DNA of 64,000 bases from Streptomyces atratus (GCF_014648655.1 NZ_BMRN01000001.1:550092-614091), one strand, 5' to 3'; positions 23,895 through 31,985 are shown, counted from the first letter of the stretch. Numbers and translations are program-made. The notes: generated by a model not told the origin, from the letters alone.

Positions 23895-24083
23895 ATGCCT
23901 ACGGTCTTCATGGTGCAGGCGGATTCGCAGGAGGAGTGCGCCGCCGAACTGGCCCGCATGTACGCGGCTTTCAATCTGCGGCCACTGCTGCCGCTCACCC
24001 GCAGCACAGGGACCGAGCGGTGGCTGGCACGGGCCGCGGCAAAGGCCCCAAACCATGAGGTCCGGGGCCTTGCTGGGCTCTAG
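23895..24083 (+). CDS. Short hypothetical protein
   Basis: A 62-residue open frame beginning MPTVFMVQADSQEECAAELA with an amphipathic helix and a polar tail. No convincing ribosome site is visible. It sits between the HTH gene and the NUDIX gene. Family not recognised; could be spurious. Confidence 0.35.
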   Translation: MPTVFMVQADSQEECAAELARMYAAFNLRPLLPLTRSTGTERWLARAAAKAPNHEVRGLAGL

Positions 24084-24093
24084 CTGTGGCGTC

Positions 24094-24527
24094 TCAGGCG
24101 GTTGATCCCACGGCCACGCTACTGAGGATGTCGGCGTGGTCGAACGCCAGCGGCGGCAGGCCGTCTACGGGCCACCAGCGGGCGGTGCGAGCGTCGTCCG
24201 CGGCGACAATCGGGGTGTCGGCAGGGACGACGGTGAGGTACGCGGCCGTGACGTACCGGCCGCGCGGGTCGCGGTCGGGCTGGTCCCAGACGCCGACCTG
24301 GTGCAGATCGGCGGCGGCCACGTGGACGCCGGTCTCCTCCAACAGCTCTCGGACGGCTGCGGCGCGGCTGGTCTCCCCAGGGTCCACGTGGCCGCCAGGC
24401 AGCGCCCAGTGCCCCGGTATGCCAATCCGGACCCTGAGCTGCGTGAGGTGCCGGTCGAGGCGTACTGCCGAATGCCCCCACGCAACAGTTGCGTCATCTC
24501 GTCTCGCCCCCCCTGTTCGGCACTCAT
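24094..24527 (-). pseudogene. NUDIX hydrolase gene with apparent frameshift
   Basis: The frame ending at 24094 encodes a complete NUDIX box ([15 protein letters not shown] then RELLEETGV), preceded by [14 protein letters not shown]. This frame has no ATG or GTG upstream of the box except GTG 24387, which would delete its first glycine. A plausible ATG at 24527 (MSAEQGG) is out of frame, and one extra G in the G7 run at 24507-24513 would join the two. Either a one-base deletion inactivated the gene or this is a sequencing error in a homopolymer. Family members hydrolyse nucleoside diphosphate derivatives. About 270 bases upstream hold no recognisable gene. Confidence 0.65.
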
Positions 24528-24796
24528 CATCGGGGACAGGGCCGAAGCTGTCTGCTGCTCAGGATCTCGGCCTTCCCACTCCAAGACTGGAAGCACAGCG
24601 GTGAGGCCGAAGCTATTGCGTACTCGTCAAGGCGGCGGGCGTCGTGGGCTCGCTGCCTTTCACCAAGGGGTGCCGCCGGCCGGCGGGCTCGGTGCACGTC
24701 CTTGAAACTCGACATGCCGGGTCACCACGCCTACGGCATCGGCCTCGAAGCAGAACCGGATGTCTTCTTCACCCCGTGGGCTTCCCGTCGTGCGCG

Positions 24797-25543
24797 TCAG
24801 CCGTCTGGATTGAAAGTTCCCGCGACGGCGGGCCCAAGGTCAGCGGGGAGGTGAGCAACCGCGAGGGCGATTGCCTCCTCCACTGTGACGGCTTCGGCGA
24901 TGACACCGCCGTGAGGGAACTTCTGGACGCGATAGGGGTTGCCCTCGTTCGACGGGGCGATGGCGACCTCGGGTGGGCAGGGCATGCCGGTGCGGGCGTT
25001 GAAGCCGATCGTCCAGTGGCTGGAGAACGGGTACAGCTGCCGCAACCGCGGTTCCGCATGGACCGCCTCCACGAGCAGGCCGAACTCAGGGAAGTCCGGC
25101 GCGTCAGCCGCCTCTTTCCGAATCAGACGCCATCGCACCTCAACCGCCGGGGCCGGACCGCGTTCGTGGGCCTCGGCGAGCTCAGCGAAATGCACGAACG
25201 GCAGCAACTCCTGCAGTTCCCGCAGGCTCCTTCCTTCTCCCCATGCCACGCCTGCCCACACGACATCTTCGAGGACTGATGTCGCTCCGGTAATGAGCTC
25301 GACGCCTCGGCTCCAGCCGGAGAAGCCGAACCAGCGGCACTCGGCCCCGATGTGCACGGACAGCGGCTCGCGCTCGGGAACCGAGGCCGCGATGCCGGCC
25401 GAAACCAGTGATCCCCAGTCGCCGGGCACCGTCACGAGTTCGACACCGAGAACGACCGCCGCCCGCTCCACCGCGGCGACCAGGCTGCCCGCAGCAGCGA
25501 GACCGGGATAGAGGTCGGAGTCCACTTTCGCAGTGTGCCGCAC
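24797..25543 (-). CDS. DUF6193-like protein
   Basis: A 248-residue soluble protein resembling the streptomycete DUF6193 family. Visible blocks are DLYPGLAAAGSLVAAVERA, SGWSRGVELITGATSVLEDV, the Trp-rich AGVAWGEGRSLRELQELLPF and the C-terminal ITGF-type segment SSHWTIGFNARTGMPCPPE. No catalytic motif is obvious. GTG 25543 or GTG 25525 could be the start; neither has a clear ribosome site. Members occur next to natural product or phage-like genes without a known activity. Stands alone here, facing the same way as the NUDIX gene. Confidence 0.65.
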   Translation of the reverse strand: MRHTAKVDSDLYPGLAAAGSLVAAVERAAVVLGVELVTVPGDWGSLVSAGIAASVPEREPLSVHIGAECRWFGFSGWSRGVELITGATSVLEDVVWAGVAWGEGRSLRELQELLPFVHFAELAEAHERGPAPAVEVRWRLIRKEAADAPDFPEFGLLVEAVHAEPRLRQLYPFSSHWTIGFNARTGMPCPPEVAIAPSNEGNPYRVQKFPHGGVIAEAVTVEEAIALAVAHLPADLGPAVAGTFNPDG

Positions 25544-25746
25544 AGAGCCACGATTGAGACAGCAGGCAATGCACCGGGTCAGTAAGGCGGCCTCGCCGGG
25601 GGCGGGCCCTTGTTCTGCAACGTGACACCCGGCCCTTAAAGTGTCACGTCCGTTCGCAACCCCCTACGGCCCGGTGGAGATTCATGAGGCACCCGGTCGA
25701 CGCATCCTCGGGGTTCGACGGGGCACAGTATCTTGCTCGGGAATGT

Positions 25747-25872
25747 CAACGGGGCACCACCATCAGGGACTTGGCGCCCTGGTGCGGCGGGCCTGCCTCG
25801 CGGGCACCCCACTCCCCGCCCCAGTCGCCCGCGACAGCGGCCAGCAGCCAGAGCGCCCGCTCGACCACCTGC
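25747..25872 (-). pseudogene. Remnant of an AbaA-like ATP-binding protein C-terminus
   Basis: The minus strand of this stretch closely matches the last 40 codons of the intact ATP-binding protein gene (26521-26643), including the LWLLAAV...GGEWG and APSP..LMVVPR-like end. It directly abuts the DUF5753 remnant on the other strand, so a deletion has removed both gene starts. Confidence 0.65.
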
Positions 25873-25875
25873 TGA

Positions 25876-26140
25876 AGAAGCCCGAACAGGCGAATGTGAC
25901 GCTTCAGGTCATCCCCTTCGAGGCAGGAGCTTTCCCCGGCGCCGGGCAGACCGTCCTGTACGCAGAGGACCGGTGCCTCAGCTCGACACCGTGCAGATCG
26001 ACAACTCGCTCGGACCGCTCTTCGTCCACACGGACGTGCAACTGCTCAAGTACCGGGCCAACTTGGACTGAATGGAGGGCATCGCACTGTCGCCGGACGA
26101 GTCGCGGGACTTCACACACAACATCGCACGCCAACTCTGA
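25876..26140 (+). pseudogene. Decayed DUF5753 (WhiJ-like) regulator C-terminus
   Basis: The frame first reads VTLQVIPFEAGAFPGAGQTV, then a frameshift near 25975 moves similarity to another frame (QLDTVQIDNSLGPLFVHTDV, LLKYRANLD). The Trp codon of the conserved LDWMEG has become TGA, and the tail ends SRDF...ARQL at TGA 26138. The helix-turn-helix half is absent. The intact parallel is 27372-28223. It still leads into an intact DUF397 gene. Confidence 0.85.
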
Positions 26141-26151
26141 GGAGATGACCG

Positions 26152-26343
26152 ATGCCGGACGTCAACTGGGAAGACTCATTCTGCGGAGAAGGCAACTCCT
26201 GCTTCCGGATCGGAAGCGACGAACAGGGCAACAGCTACATCGCTGTCGCGGGTGCGGAGGAACACTTCCTCACCGACAGCCGCGAAGCGCTTCAGCAGAT
26301 GATCCGCGACATCAAGGCCGGCAAGGCCGACCACCTGCTGTAA
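26152..26343 (+). CDS. DUF397 protein, orphaned by decay of its partner
   Basis: A 63-residue protein, MPDVNWEDSFCGEGNSCFRI at the start and DIKAGKADHLL at the end, almost the same tail as the copy at 28235. DUF397 proteins are small partners of WhiJ-like regulators in Streptomyces development and antibiotic control. Its own regulator is a pseudogene (25876-26140), but RBS GAGGAG remains upstream. The near-identity of the last 30 codons with the second copy suggests recent duplication or gene conversion. Confidence 0.88.
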   Translation: MPDVNWEDSFCGEGNSCFRIGSDEQGNSYIAVAGAEEHFLTDSREALQQMIRDIKAGKADHLL

Positions 26344-26348
26344 CAGCA

Positions 26349-26388
26349 AGGGCCCGGCACCGCGACGCGCTCGCGATGCCGGGCCCCT
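26349..26388 (+). terminator. Hairpin terminator after the first DUF397 gene
   Basis: AGGGCCCGGCACCGCG (26349-26364) pairs with CGCGATGCCGGGCCCCT (26372-26388) with one mismatch. It is a duplicate of the hairpin at 28432-28472. Confidence 0.75.
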
Positions 26389-26520
26389 GTGTGCGCAGGC
26401 GCCTCAGGAAGAGGTATCGCGCGGGACAACCCGTCGCAGGACGTCACCACCTGCATGCCGCAGCGAGGGCGGATTCTGCATCCACCGCCGTCAGACATGC
26501 CACCAATGAGATCGCGAACG

Positions 26521-27054
26521 TCAACGGGGCAGCACGACCAAAGACTTGGTGCCACGCAGCGGCGGAGAGGCCTGGCAGGAATCCCACTCCCCACCCCAGT
26601 CGTCCACAACAGCGGCCAGCAGCCAGAGCGCCTGCCGACGCCGCGTCTCGCAGAGTGTGGTCATGTCCGGTTCGGGGTGGTGGGGATGTTGGTCCCAGAC
26701 GAGGAGGCGGAGCGCGTCGTACCGGTGGCGCAGGGATACGTACAGCTCCTTGCCCGGGCTCATCCTGGCGGTCACGGTGATGAGTTCGGCGACCGCGAGC
26801 GTGGCCGGCCAGATGTACGGGGCGAGCCCGTGCGTCTTGAGAGCGGCGGCGATCGCGGTACGGCCGATGAGCGCGCTGCGGATGTCGCCGGGGAGGGTGA
26901 AACTCAGCGCGAGCCCACGTGCGGAGCGCCCCTTGGAGCGCAGGTAGGGCTGCGGGTTGGGATGCGGGCTGCCGGGATGCGGATACGGATACGGGACCGG
27001 CGTACGCGTCTCGGCGACGGCCGGGCAGAGTGCGGCGAGTGGAGATGAGTGCAT
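26521..27054 (-). CDS. AbaA-like ATP-binding protein (HATPase/anti-sigma kinase fold)
   Basis: A 177-residue protein of the GHKL-type group that accompanies WhiJ-like regulators. ALSFTLPGDIRSALIGRTAI is the start, WPATLAVAELITVTARM has the N-box-like helix (the usual Asn region is degenerate), and LRLLVWDQHPHHPE the Asp-containing ATP-lid region. The C-terminus is ALWLLAAVVDDWGGEW. ATG 27054 follows AGGGGAG. It is divergent from the intact WhiJ-like gene, the classic streptomycete ATPase/XRE/DUF397 arrangement, and is likely to act in partner-switching or developmental regulation. Confidence 0.85.
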   Translation of the reverse strand: MHSSPLAALCPAVAETRTPVPYPYPHPGSPHPNPQPYLRSKGRSARGLALSFTLPGDIRSALIGRTAIAAALKTHGLAPYIWPATLAVAELITVTARMSPGKELYVSLRHRYDALRLLVWDQHPHHPEPDMTTLCETRRRQALWLLAAVVDDWGGEWDSCQASPPLRGTKSLVVLPR

Positions 27055-27371
27055 GAACTGACTCCCCTTGCAAGGGTGGCGAGTTGGCGGCGTCTCTCTT
27101 TCGCGTGGGTGCGCACAAGTGGCTCACACGGTTGCGTTATGGACGAGCAGTGGCTTGTCTCCCTGGCGCGGGACTGCCCCTCCCAGGGCGGGAGGTTGCG
27201 GGCAGGACCGCGCGATGCACTTCCGGCTCGTCGCGTGAGCGGTGCATCACTTAAAGTAGCGCAACATTGGCACTATTGCCGCGGGATTGGAGGCAATTGC
27301 CTCTCTCTCGTTGGACTGGGCTCCCACTGCAGCGGCAGACTGTGTCCACAGTCCGTTGGAAGAGAGGGCCC

Positions 27372-28223
27372 ATGCCGAGCAGTTCCACTCCAACAGAGCG
27401 CCAGAAGCGACTCGGCGCCGAACTGCGCAAGATGCGCGTCGCAGCAGAGGCGAGCACCGTCTACGCGGCGGGCTTGCTGGGCATCGACCGTACGAAGATC
27501 TCCAACATGGAGGTCGGTGTGCGCCCGATCGCGCCCTCGCGCGTCCGCACCTTGGCCTGCAACTACGCCTGCGCCGACCCCCAATACGTCGACGCACTCG
27601 CGGAGATGGCCGAGCAGCGCGAACGTGGTTGGTGGGAGCAGTACAGGGGCACGCTCCCACCGGGCCTGCTGGATATCGCCGAGCTCGAATGGCACGCGAC
27701 TCGTATCCGCACAGCGCAGACCGTCCATCTTCCTGGCCTGCTCCATACCGACGAATACGCCCGTGCGGTGTTCGGCGCCGTGCTGCCCGAGCTGTCCCGT
27801 CTGGAGATCGAGTTGCGGGTTGCGCACCGGATGGAGAGGCAACAGGTACTCGACCGGGAATCGCCCATCGACTACGTGGGTTACGTCCACGAGGCCGCCC
27901 TGCGCATGCAGTTCGGCGGCCGGGACGCCACGCAGGCGCAGCTGGTCCATCTCTGCGAGATGTCAGAGCGTGAGCACATCGAGGTGCGGGTCATTCCAGT
28001 TGATCGGGGCGCGTTCCCCGGCGCCGGACACGCGCTCCTCTATGCCCATGGCGTCGTGCCCCAGCTCGATACCGTGCAGCTCGATTCGGCTCACGGCCCT
28101 GAATTCATGCATGCCGACGCTCAACTGACGAAATACCGCGCACACCTGGACTGGATGGAGGACGCTTCACTGTCCACTGCCGCGTCCAGGGACTTCATTC
28201 ACGCGATCTCCAGCCAAATCTAA
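27372..28223 (+). CDS. WhiJ-like XRE regulator with DUF5753 domain
   Basis: A 283-residue regulator. Residues about 8-65 are the helix-turn-helix (LGAELRKMRVAAEASTVYAA, LLGIDRTKISNMEVGVRPI) and about 95-280 the DUF5753 sensor domain (VHLPGLLHTDEYARAVF, RVIPVDRGAFPGAGHALL, AQLTKYRAHLDWME). ATG 27372 follows GAGAGGG. It precedes a DUF397 gene by 11 bases and is divergent from the AbaA-like gene; the trio is a known type of module influencing aerial growth and antibiotic production in Streptomyces. The direct partner is probably the DUF397 protein. This is the only intact one of three copies in the window. Confidence 0.92.
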   Translation: MPSSSTPTERQKRLGAELRKMRVAAEASTVYAAGLLGIDRTKISNMEVGVRPIAPSRVRTLACNYACADPQYVDALAEMAEQRERGWWEQYRGTLPPGLLDIAELEWHATRIRTAQTVHLPGLLHTDEYARAVFGAVLPELSRLEIELRVAHRMERQQVLDRESPIDYVGYVHEAALRMQFGGRDATQAQLVHLCEMSEREHIEVRVIPVDRGAFPGAGHALLYAHGVVPQLDTVQLDSAHGPEFMHADAQLTKYRAHLDWMEDASLSTAASRDFIHAISSQI

Positions 28224-28234
28224 GGAAGTTCGCC

Positions 28235-28426
28235 ATGTCCGACATCCATTGGGAAGAGCCGTACTGCGGCGAAGGAAACAACTGCTTCAGGCTCGGCACA
28301 GACTCCGAAGGCAACGGATTCATCGCGATCCGGGGTGAGGAGGATCGTTACCTCACCGACAGCCGCGAAGCGCTTCAGCAGATGATCCGCGACATCAAGG
28401 CCGGCAAGGCCGACCACCTGCTGTAA
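28235..28426 (+). CDS. DUF397 protein, partner of the WhiJ-like regulator
   Basis: A 63-residue protein (MSDIHWEEPYCGEGNNCFRL ... DIKAGKADHLL). It is the small BldB-unrelated partner of WhiJ-like repressors, thought to modulate their DNA binding. Ribosome site AAGGAAG lies eight bases upstream. Its tail is nearly identical to the copy at 26152, and its start nearly identical to the truncated copy at 22485. Confidence 0.92.
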   Translation: MSDIHWEEPYCGEGNNCFRLGTDSEGNGFIAIRGEEDRYLTDSREALQQMIRDIKAGKADHLL

Positions 28427-28431
28427 CAGCC

Positions 28432-28472
28432 AGGGGCCCGGCACCGCGACGCGCTCGCGGTGCCGGGCCCCT
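28432..28472. terminator. Perfect bidirectional hairpin terminator
   Basis: AGGGGCCCGGCACCGCG (28432-28448) and CGCGGTGCCGGGCCCCT (28456-28472) are perfect complements around a seven-base loop. It separates the DUF397 gene from the convergent OmpA-like gene and probably serves both. Confidence 0.85.
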
Positions 28473-28483
28473 GTGCGGGTGCC

Positions 28484-29146
28484 TCAGGAAGTCGTGCCGC
28501 GCGGGAAGGAGACCTCCACGCGGCGATTCTTCTTGCGGCCCTCTTCCGTGCTGTTGTCGGCGATCGGGTATTGCTCGCCGTAGCCACGGATCTCGAAGGT
28601 CACGGTCGACCCCAGATCCTTCACCAGCACCGCCTGCACGGCGTTGGCGCGCTGCTTGGACAGCACGTCACCGTGGGCGGAGGAGCCGAGGTTGTCGGTG
28701 AAGCCGAAGACGCGCACCTTGGTGGCGTTCTGCTTCTTGATCTCGGTCGCGATCGCAGCGATACGGGAGTTGGCGGCAGAGCTCAGCTTGGCACTGTCCT
28801 TGCCGAAGAGGACCTCGGCCTGAAGCGCGAACTTGACGTTCGCGTTACTGTCCTCGCGACGCTCTTCGCCGCCCTCGTCCTCGATCACCTGGACGATGTC
28901 GAGCACTTTGGCGGGGGCGAGTGTGCCGCCCTCGGGCATCTTCAGGTCTGGGTCATTGGGATCGAGCTTCACAGGAGGCACTGACGTCGCCTCGGTGCCG
29001 GGCGGCACGCTTGGGCCGTCGTCAGCAGAGGCGTTCGAAGCTCCGAGAACGGTGACGCTCGCCATCAGCAGCGCAGCCGCGACGGCCTGTCCCGCGAGAC
29101 GCGGGGGCCTGCGATGAGTACGGACGTGGTTCATGTCAGCCGTCAC
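28484..29146 (-). CDS. Secreted OmpA/MotB-like peptidoglycan-binding protein of the Tad locus
   Basis: A 220-residue exported protein. The signal peptide includes AGQAVAAALLMASVTVLGAS with Ala-Ser-Ala before Asp-Asp. The C-terminal half is an OmpA-like domain: VLFGKDSAKLSSAANSRIAA, VRVFGFTDNLGSSAHGD, SKQRANAVQAVL, IRGYGEQYPIADNS and the KNRRVEVSF end, which binds peptidoglycan. GTG 29146 overlaps the preceding stop (GTGA); ATG 29134 is an alternative. It is the last gene of the Tad locus and probably anchors the pilus assembly or its lipoprotein to the wall, as OmpA-like proteins do in other tad clusters. Confidence 0.88.
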   Translation of the reverse strand: MTADMNHVRTHRRPPRLAGQAVAAALLMASVTVLGASNASADDGPSVPPGTEATSVPPVKLDPNDPDLKMPEGGTLAPAKVLDIVQVIEDEGGEERREDSNANVKFALQAEVLFGKDSAKLSSAANSRIAAIATEIKKQNATKVRVFGFTDNLGSSAHGDVLSKQRANAVQAVLVKDLGSTVTFEIRGYGEQYPIADNSTEEGRKKNRRVEVSFPRGTTS

Positions 29147-29757
29147 CCGGAGATCTTCAGCGAGGTGGTGGCGAAGGTCGGCAGCATGAAGTCGACCTCG
29201 GTCGTGGTGCTGGGCGGCGCCGGGAACTGCATGAATACCGGTGTCGATCCGCCGGGCTGGAGCGGCAGGATTCCTGTGGTGCAGAGACAGCGGTTGTCTG
29301 TGTCCCGGAGAACGTAGTAGCGCTTCTTCCCCGCCTTGTCGATCAGCGCGGCGCCTGCGACCGAGTTGGGGTTCTTCTCCACGATGAGGTTCTCGGTACC
29401 CGCCCAGCCGCTTGTGGGCTGGTTCGTGTCGCTCCCGTTCTTGACTTCGCCTTGCACCGTGACGAAGCCACCGGAGTCCCGCTTCACCTGATTGATGACG
29501 AGTGTGATTCCGCGCTGGCCCCTGATTTCGGCAAGCTTCACATTCGGGTCCACATTCTCCCCGGCAGCGGTGTCCTCCTGCTTCGCCCCCTTGTCCCCGT
29601 CGGAGGACTCAGAAGGCGTGGAGGAGGACGGCGAACCAGTGTCCTTCGCCTTGCCACCGTCATCAGCACCGCAACCGGCGACGGCCAAGGCCATGGCCGC
29701 CGTCAGTGAGACGGCTGCCACTACCCTTCGGGACTTCGTGGAGCGCCGAATGCTCAT
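29143..29757 (-). CDS. Lipoprotein of the Tad locus
   Basis: A 204-residue lipoprotein. A basic N-terminus (MSIRRSTKSRR) and hydrophobic core end in the lipobox AVAGC at about residues 25-29. A Ser/Asp/Gly-rich spacer follows, then a domain with GITLVINQVKRDSGGFVTVQ, YYVLRDTDNRCLCTTGILPL and a final MLPTFATTSLKISG. No enzyme motif. It lies between the TadG-like gene and the OmpA-like gene, overlapping the latter, and probably works with it at the cell surface. Confidence 0.82.
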   Translation of the reverse strand: MSIRRSTKSRRVVAAVSLTAAMALAVAGCGADDGGKAKDTGSPSSSTPSESSDGDKGAKQEDTAAGENVDPNVKLAEIRGQRGITLVINQVKRDSGGFVTVQGEVKNGSDTNQPTSGWAGTENLIVEKNPNSVAGAALIDKAGKKRYYVLRDTDNRCLCTTGILPLQPGGSTPVFMQFPAPPSTTTEVDFMLPTFATTSLKISG

Positions 29758-29788
29758 GGGTTCGGAATCCTTTACTCGTTGTTCGCTG

Positions 29789-30400
29789 TCAATTGTCGAC
29801 CAGGTGCACGTCGTAGAGAATCTTGCTCACCTGGGACCAGGGCGGGGGACTGCTCGGCGCGATTTCGACCATCCCGGCGTCCCCGCACGTGAAGATGTAC
29901 AAGTCCTGGACACCGTCATCGTTGAAGTCCAGGGCCTTCCAGCCGGGGCAACGGAACTCGACAATGGCAGTGGCCGTGGCCTTCGCGACCTTTTCCTCCG
30001 TACCGGGAATCACCGACGAGTCCACCGGTTTACGGCCCTCGACCTCAACCTTGATCCGGTCTCGATAGCCACCAATCGGCGGCGGCTGGCAGTAGTTGAC
30101 ATCCGCCTGATTCGCTGCGGCAAGTGCCTGAGCCGCTGGGCACCCAGTGACCGCGTGGGTCCGCAGGAACTGCTCCAACATGTTCCCGGGGAGCGACGCG
30201 AGGAATGGCGCCTCAAAGTCCTCACGAGTCTGTTGAGCGGCGGCCAGTGCAGCGGCGTCCGCCGCACCCTGGGCTCCATTGCGCAAGGCCGATGCCTTGC
30301 CGACGGCAAAGAACGCGAACACGAGGAAGAGCAGGCCCGCCACCATCACTACATAGATGGGGAAGGCCTGCCCTGCATCGCGCCGTTTGCGGCCGATCAT
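29789..30400 (-). CDS. TadG-like pilus assembly protein
   Basis: A 203-residue protein. The N-terminus has the TadE/TadG-type signature (GQAFPIYVVMVAGLLFLVFA) followed by GAQGAADAAALAAAQQ, typical of TadG proteins. The extracytoplasmic part contains a DFNDDGVQDLYIF segment similar to a calcium-binding loop, and several cysteines (one pair around GCPAAQ...NYCQPP). ATG 30400 overlaps the stop of the Flp gene (TGATG), so translation is coupled. Longer upstream reading of the frame is not supported. Confidence 0.85.
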   Translation of the reverse strand: MIGRKRRDAGQAFPIYVVMVAGLLFLVFAFFAVGKASALRNGAQGAADAAALAAAQQTREDFEAPFLASLPGNMLEQFLRTHAVTGCPAAQALAAANQADVNYCQPPPIGGYRDRIKVEVEGRKPVDSSVIPGTEEKVAKATATAIVEFRCPGWKALDFNDDGVQDLYIFTCGDAGMVEIAPSSPPPWSQVSKILYDVHLVDN

Positions 30401-30630
30401 CAGCCCGCGGTGATGGAGCTCACGAGACCCGAGATCCGACCCGAGATGGCGCCACCGATACCCGTAGCCATGATCGCACCGATGATCGCCACGACCACCA
30501 GGATGATGCCCAGGTACTCGAACGCCGTCTGGCCGCGGTCCTTGGCCTCGTAACGCTTCTGGATCGCGCTGACCGCGGTGTTGGCCCAGCCGTTGACGCG
30601 GACGGCGGTCTTCAGGGTGATGTTCGACAT
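30400..30630 (-). CDS. Flp-type major pilin precursor
   Basis: A 76-residue pilin. Residues 26-32 are charged (KRYEAKD), then the class III prepilin processing motif RGQTAFEYLG (cleavage expected after Gly33; Glu38 is the conserved Glu+5) and a hydrophobic helix (GIILVVVAIIGAIMATGIGG) with a short tail. ATG 30630 follows GGAGGGGAAC. It is the structural subunit of a type IVc (Tad/Flp) pilus. Its motif and helix are closely similar to the pilin-like segments inside the two large proteins at 3597-5594 and 7511-9955. No prepilin peptidase gene is in this window. Confidence 0.93.
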   Translation of the reverse strand: MSNITLKTAVRVNGWANTAVSAIQKRYEAKDRGQTAFEYLGIILVVVAIIGAIMATGIGGAISGRISGLVSSITAG

Positions 30631-30777
30631 GATGTTCCCCTCCGGGTTCGGCCGACCGGTAGCCGGCCGACTCGCACGTTTCCTGGGTGCCGCCCGCGGT
30701 TCCGGCTTCCTCCTGGCCGGACCCGCTGGCGACATGAGAAACATACGGCGGCACACCCTGCTCGCCGGAGGGTCCCA

Positions 30778-30813
30778 GGGCCCATTCCCGGGCCCAAAGC
30801 GTCAGTTGGGCCT
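30778..30813. promoter_or_regulatory. TTGGGCCC repeat site upstream of the Flp gene
   Basis: On the minus strand TTGGGCCC (30797-30790), four bases and ATGGGCCC (30785-30778) reproduce the 12-bp-spaced pair seen at 3473-3492. An inverted TTGGGCCT lies at 30806-30813. It sits 148 bases upstream of the pilin start and just after the response regulator stop. Confidence 0.35.
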
Positions 30814-30875
30814 GTGACTCCGGTACGTGCCGGGCCCCACGCCCCGCACGTACCACGACAGTCCTGCTCTCCCGC

Positions 30876-31985
30876 TCAGCCACGATGTCCACCGCCCCCG
30901 CGCGCCCCTGGTCCCGCCGTGGGAGCCGTACCGAGCCAGCGGGCGATGGCCTCGCTGCGAGTGGTGCTGTGCAACTTCGTGAAGATGCGATTGATGTGGT
31001 TCTTGACCGTCTTCTCGCTGATGAAGCAGGTGGCGGCGATCTGCTGATTGCTCATGCCGGACGCGATCAGCTCCATGACCTCCACCTCCCGCGAACTCAG
31101 TCCGTATTGCTGCCGGTTGAGAGCCACACCTGGCCCCCTGGTCATGGAAGACTGTGCCACAACTGGTTGCAGTTGCGAAAGACCCTGTGCTTTATGGGCT
31201 GGTCGCGCCGCAGGTGGAGCCGGTTCAGGCTTCGGCGCATGTGCAGGCGCACCGTGTTGCTGGACCGGAGTCGGGCCGTGGCCGTCGTAGCCGAGGCCCT
31301 GGTAGGGAACACCCGTGGTCAGAGCGGCGCCGAGTCCTTCCGGGAGCGGCCGTCCCTGCGGTCCGGGGCCCTGACGCATATGGGCGAGGAGGGCATTGGC
31401 CGCGGTGGCGGTGAAGTGGGCGCGGCCGTCTCTGGTGTCGCGCACGGCCTGCACCAGCTGGTCGGCCGTGAACTCGCCGTGGACCAGATAGCCGCTCGCA
31501 CCCAGGCGGAGCGCCTCGTGGACGATCTCACTCTCACGGCTGTAGGTCAGCATCATGACAGGTGCGACCTGAACGAGGTGGGGCAGGGCGGATATGCCGT
31601 CCACGCCGGGCATGCGGACGTCGAGCAGAACGACGTCCGGGCGGTGTGTGACGGCCTTGTCGTATGCCTGACGGCCGTCCGTGGCCTCGGCCACGACCTC
31701 GATGTCGTCTCGGCCGGAGAGCAGGACGCCCAGGCCGGCCCGGACCACTGGGTTGTCGTCGGCGACGACGACCCGAAGGGCGCCGGGGACGGGCGCGGGC
31801 GGCGGCCCCGGGAAGGGAGGCAGGGACTCGGATGCCGCGGACTGCTGGGAGACGGGAGCGGGAACCGGGAACGCGTGGGAGCTGGGTTCCGAGTTGAGCG
31901 GGGTGACGTGCGAGGACGTGTGCTGGGAGGCGTGATTCTGTGCGGCCCAGTTCTGGCCCGACGCGCGGGAGACATCGTCCGGCAT
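30876..31985 (-). CDS. NarL/LuxR-family response regulator in the Tad locus
   Basis: A 369-residue regulator with a 68-residue unstructured N-terminus, a receiver domain (about 69-190; acidic pair VVVADDNPVVR, phospho-Asp in DVVLLDVRMPGVDG, conserved Thr/Ser and Lys regions near MMLTYSRESE), a long Pro/Gly/His-rich linker and a C-terminal LuxR helix-turn-helix (GLSSREVEVMELIASGMSN, KTVKNHINRIFTKLHS). ATG 31985 follows GAGGAGG. The linker of about 100 residues is unusually long. It follows the kinase gene and sits between the assembly genes and the pilin gene, so it probably controls pilus expression. Confidence 0.92.
   Translation of the reverse strand: MPDDVSRASGQNWAAQNHASQHTSSHVTPLNSEPSSHAFPVPAPVSQQSAASESLPPFPGPPPAPVPGALRVVVADDNPVVRAGLGVLLSGRDDIEVVAEATDGRQAYDKAVTHRPDVVLLDVRMPGVDGISALPHLVQVAPVMMLTYSRESEIVHEALRLGASGYLVHGEFTADQLVQAVRDTRDGRAHFTATAANALLAHMRQGPGPQGRPLPEGLGAALTTGVPYQGLGYDGHGPTPVQQHGAPAHAPKPEPAPPAARPAHKAQGLSQLQPVVAQSSMTRGPGVALNRQQYGLSSREVEVMELIASGMSNQQIAATCFISEKTVKNHINRIFTKLHSTTRSEAIARWLGTAPTAGPGARGGGGHRG

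Noticed and set aside
22659..24083. Complete prophage or ICE
   Set aside because: No integrase, replication, structural or transfer genes and no attachment repeats were found.
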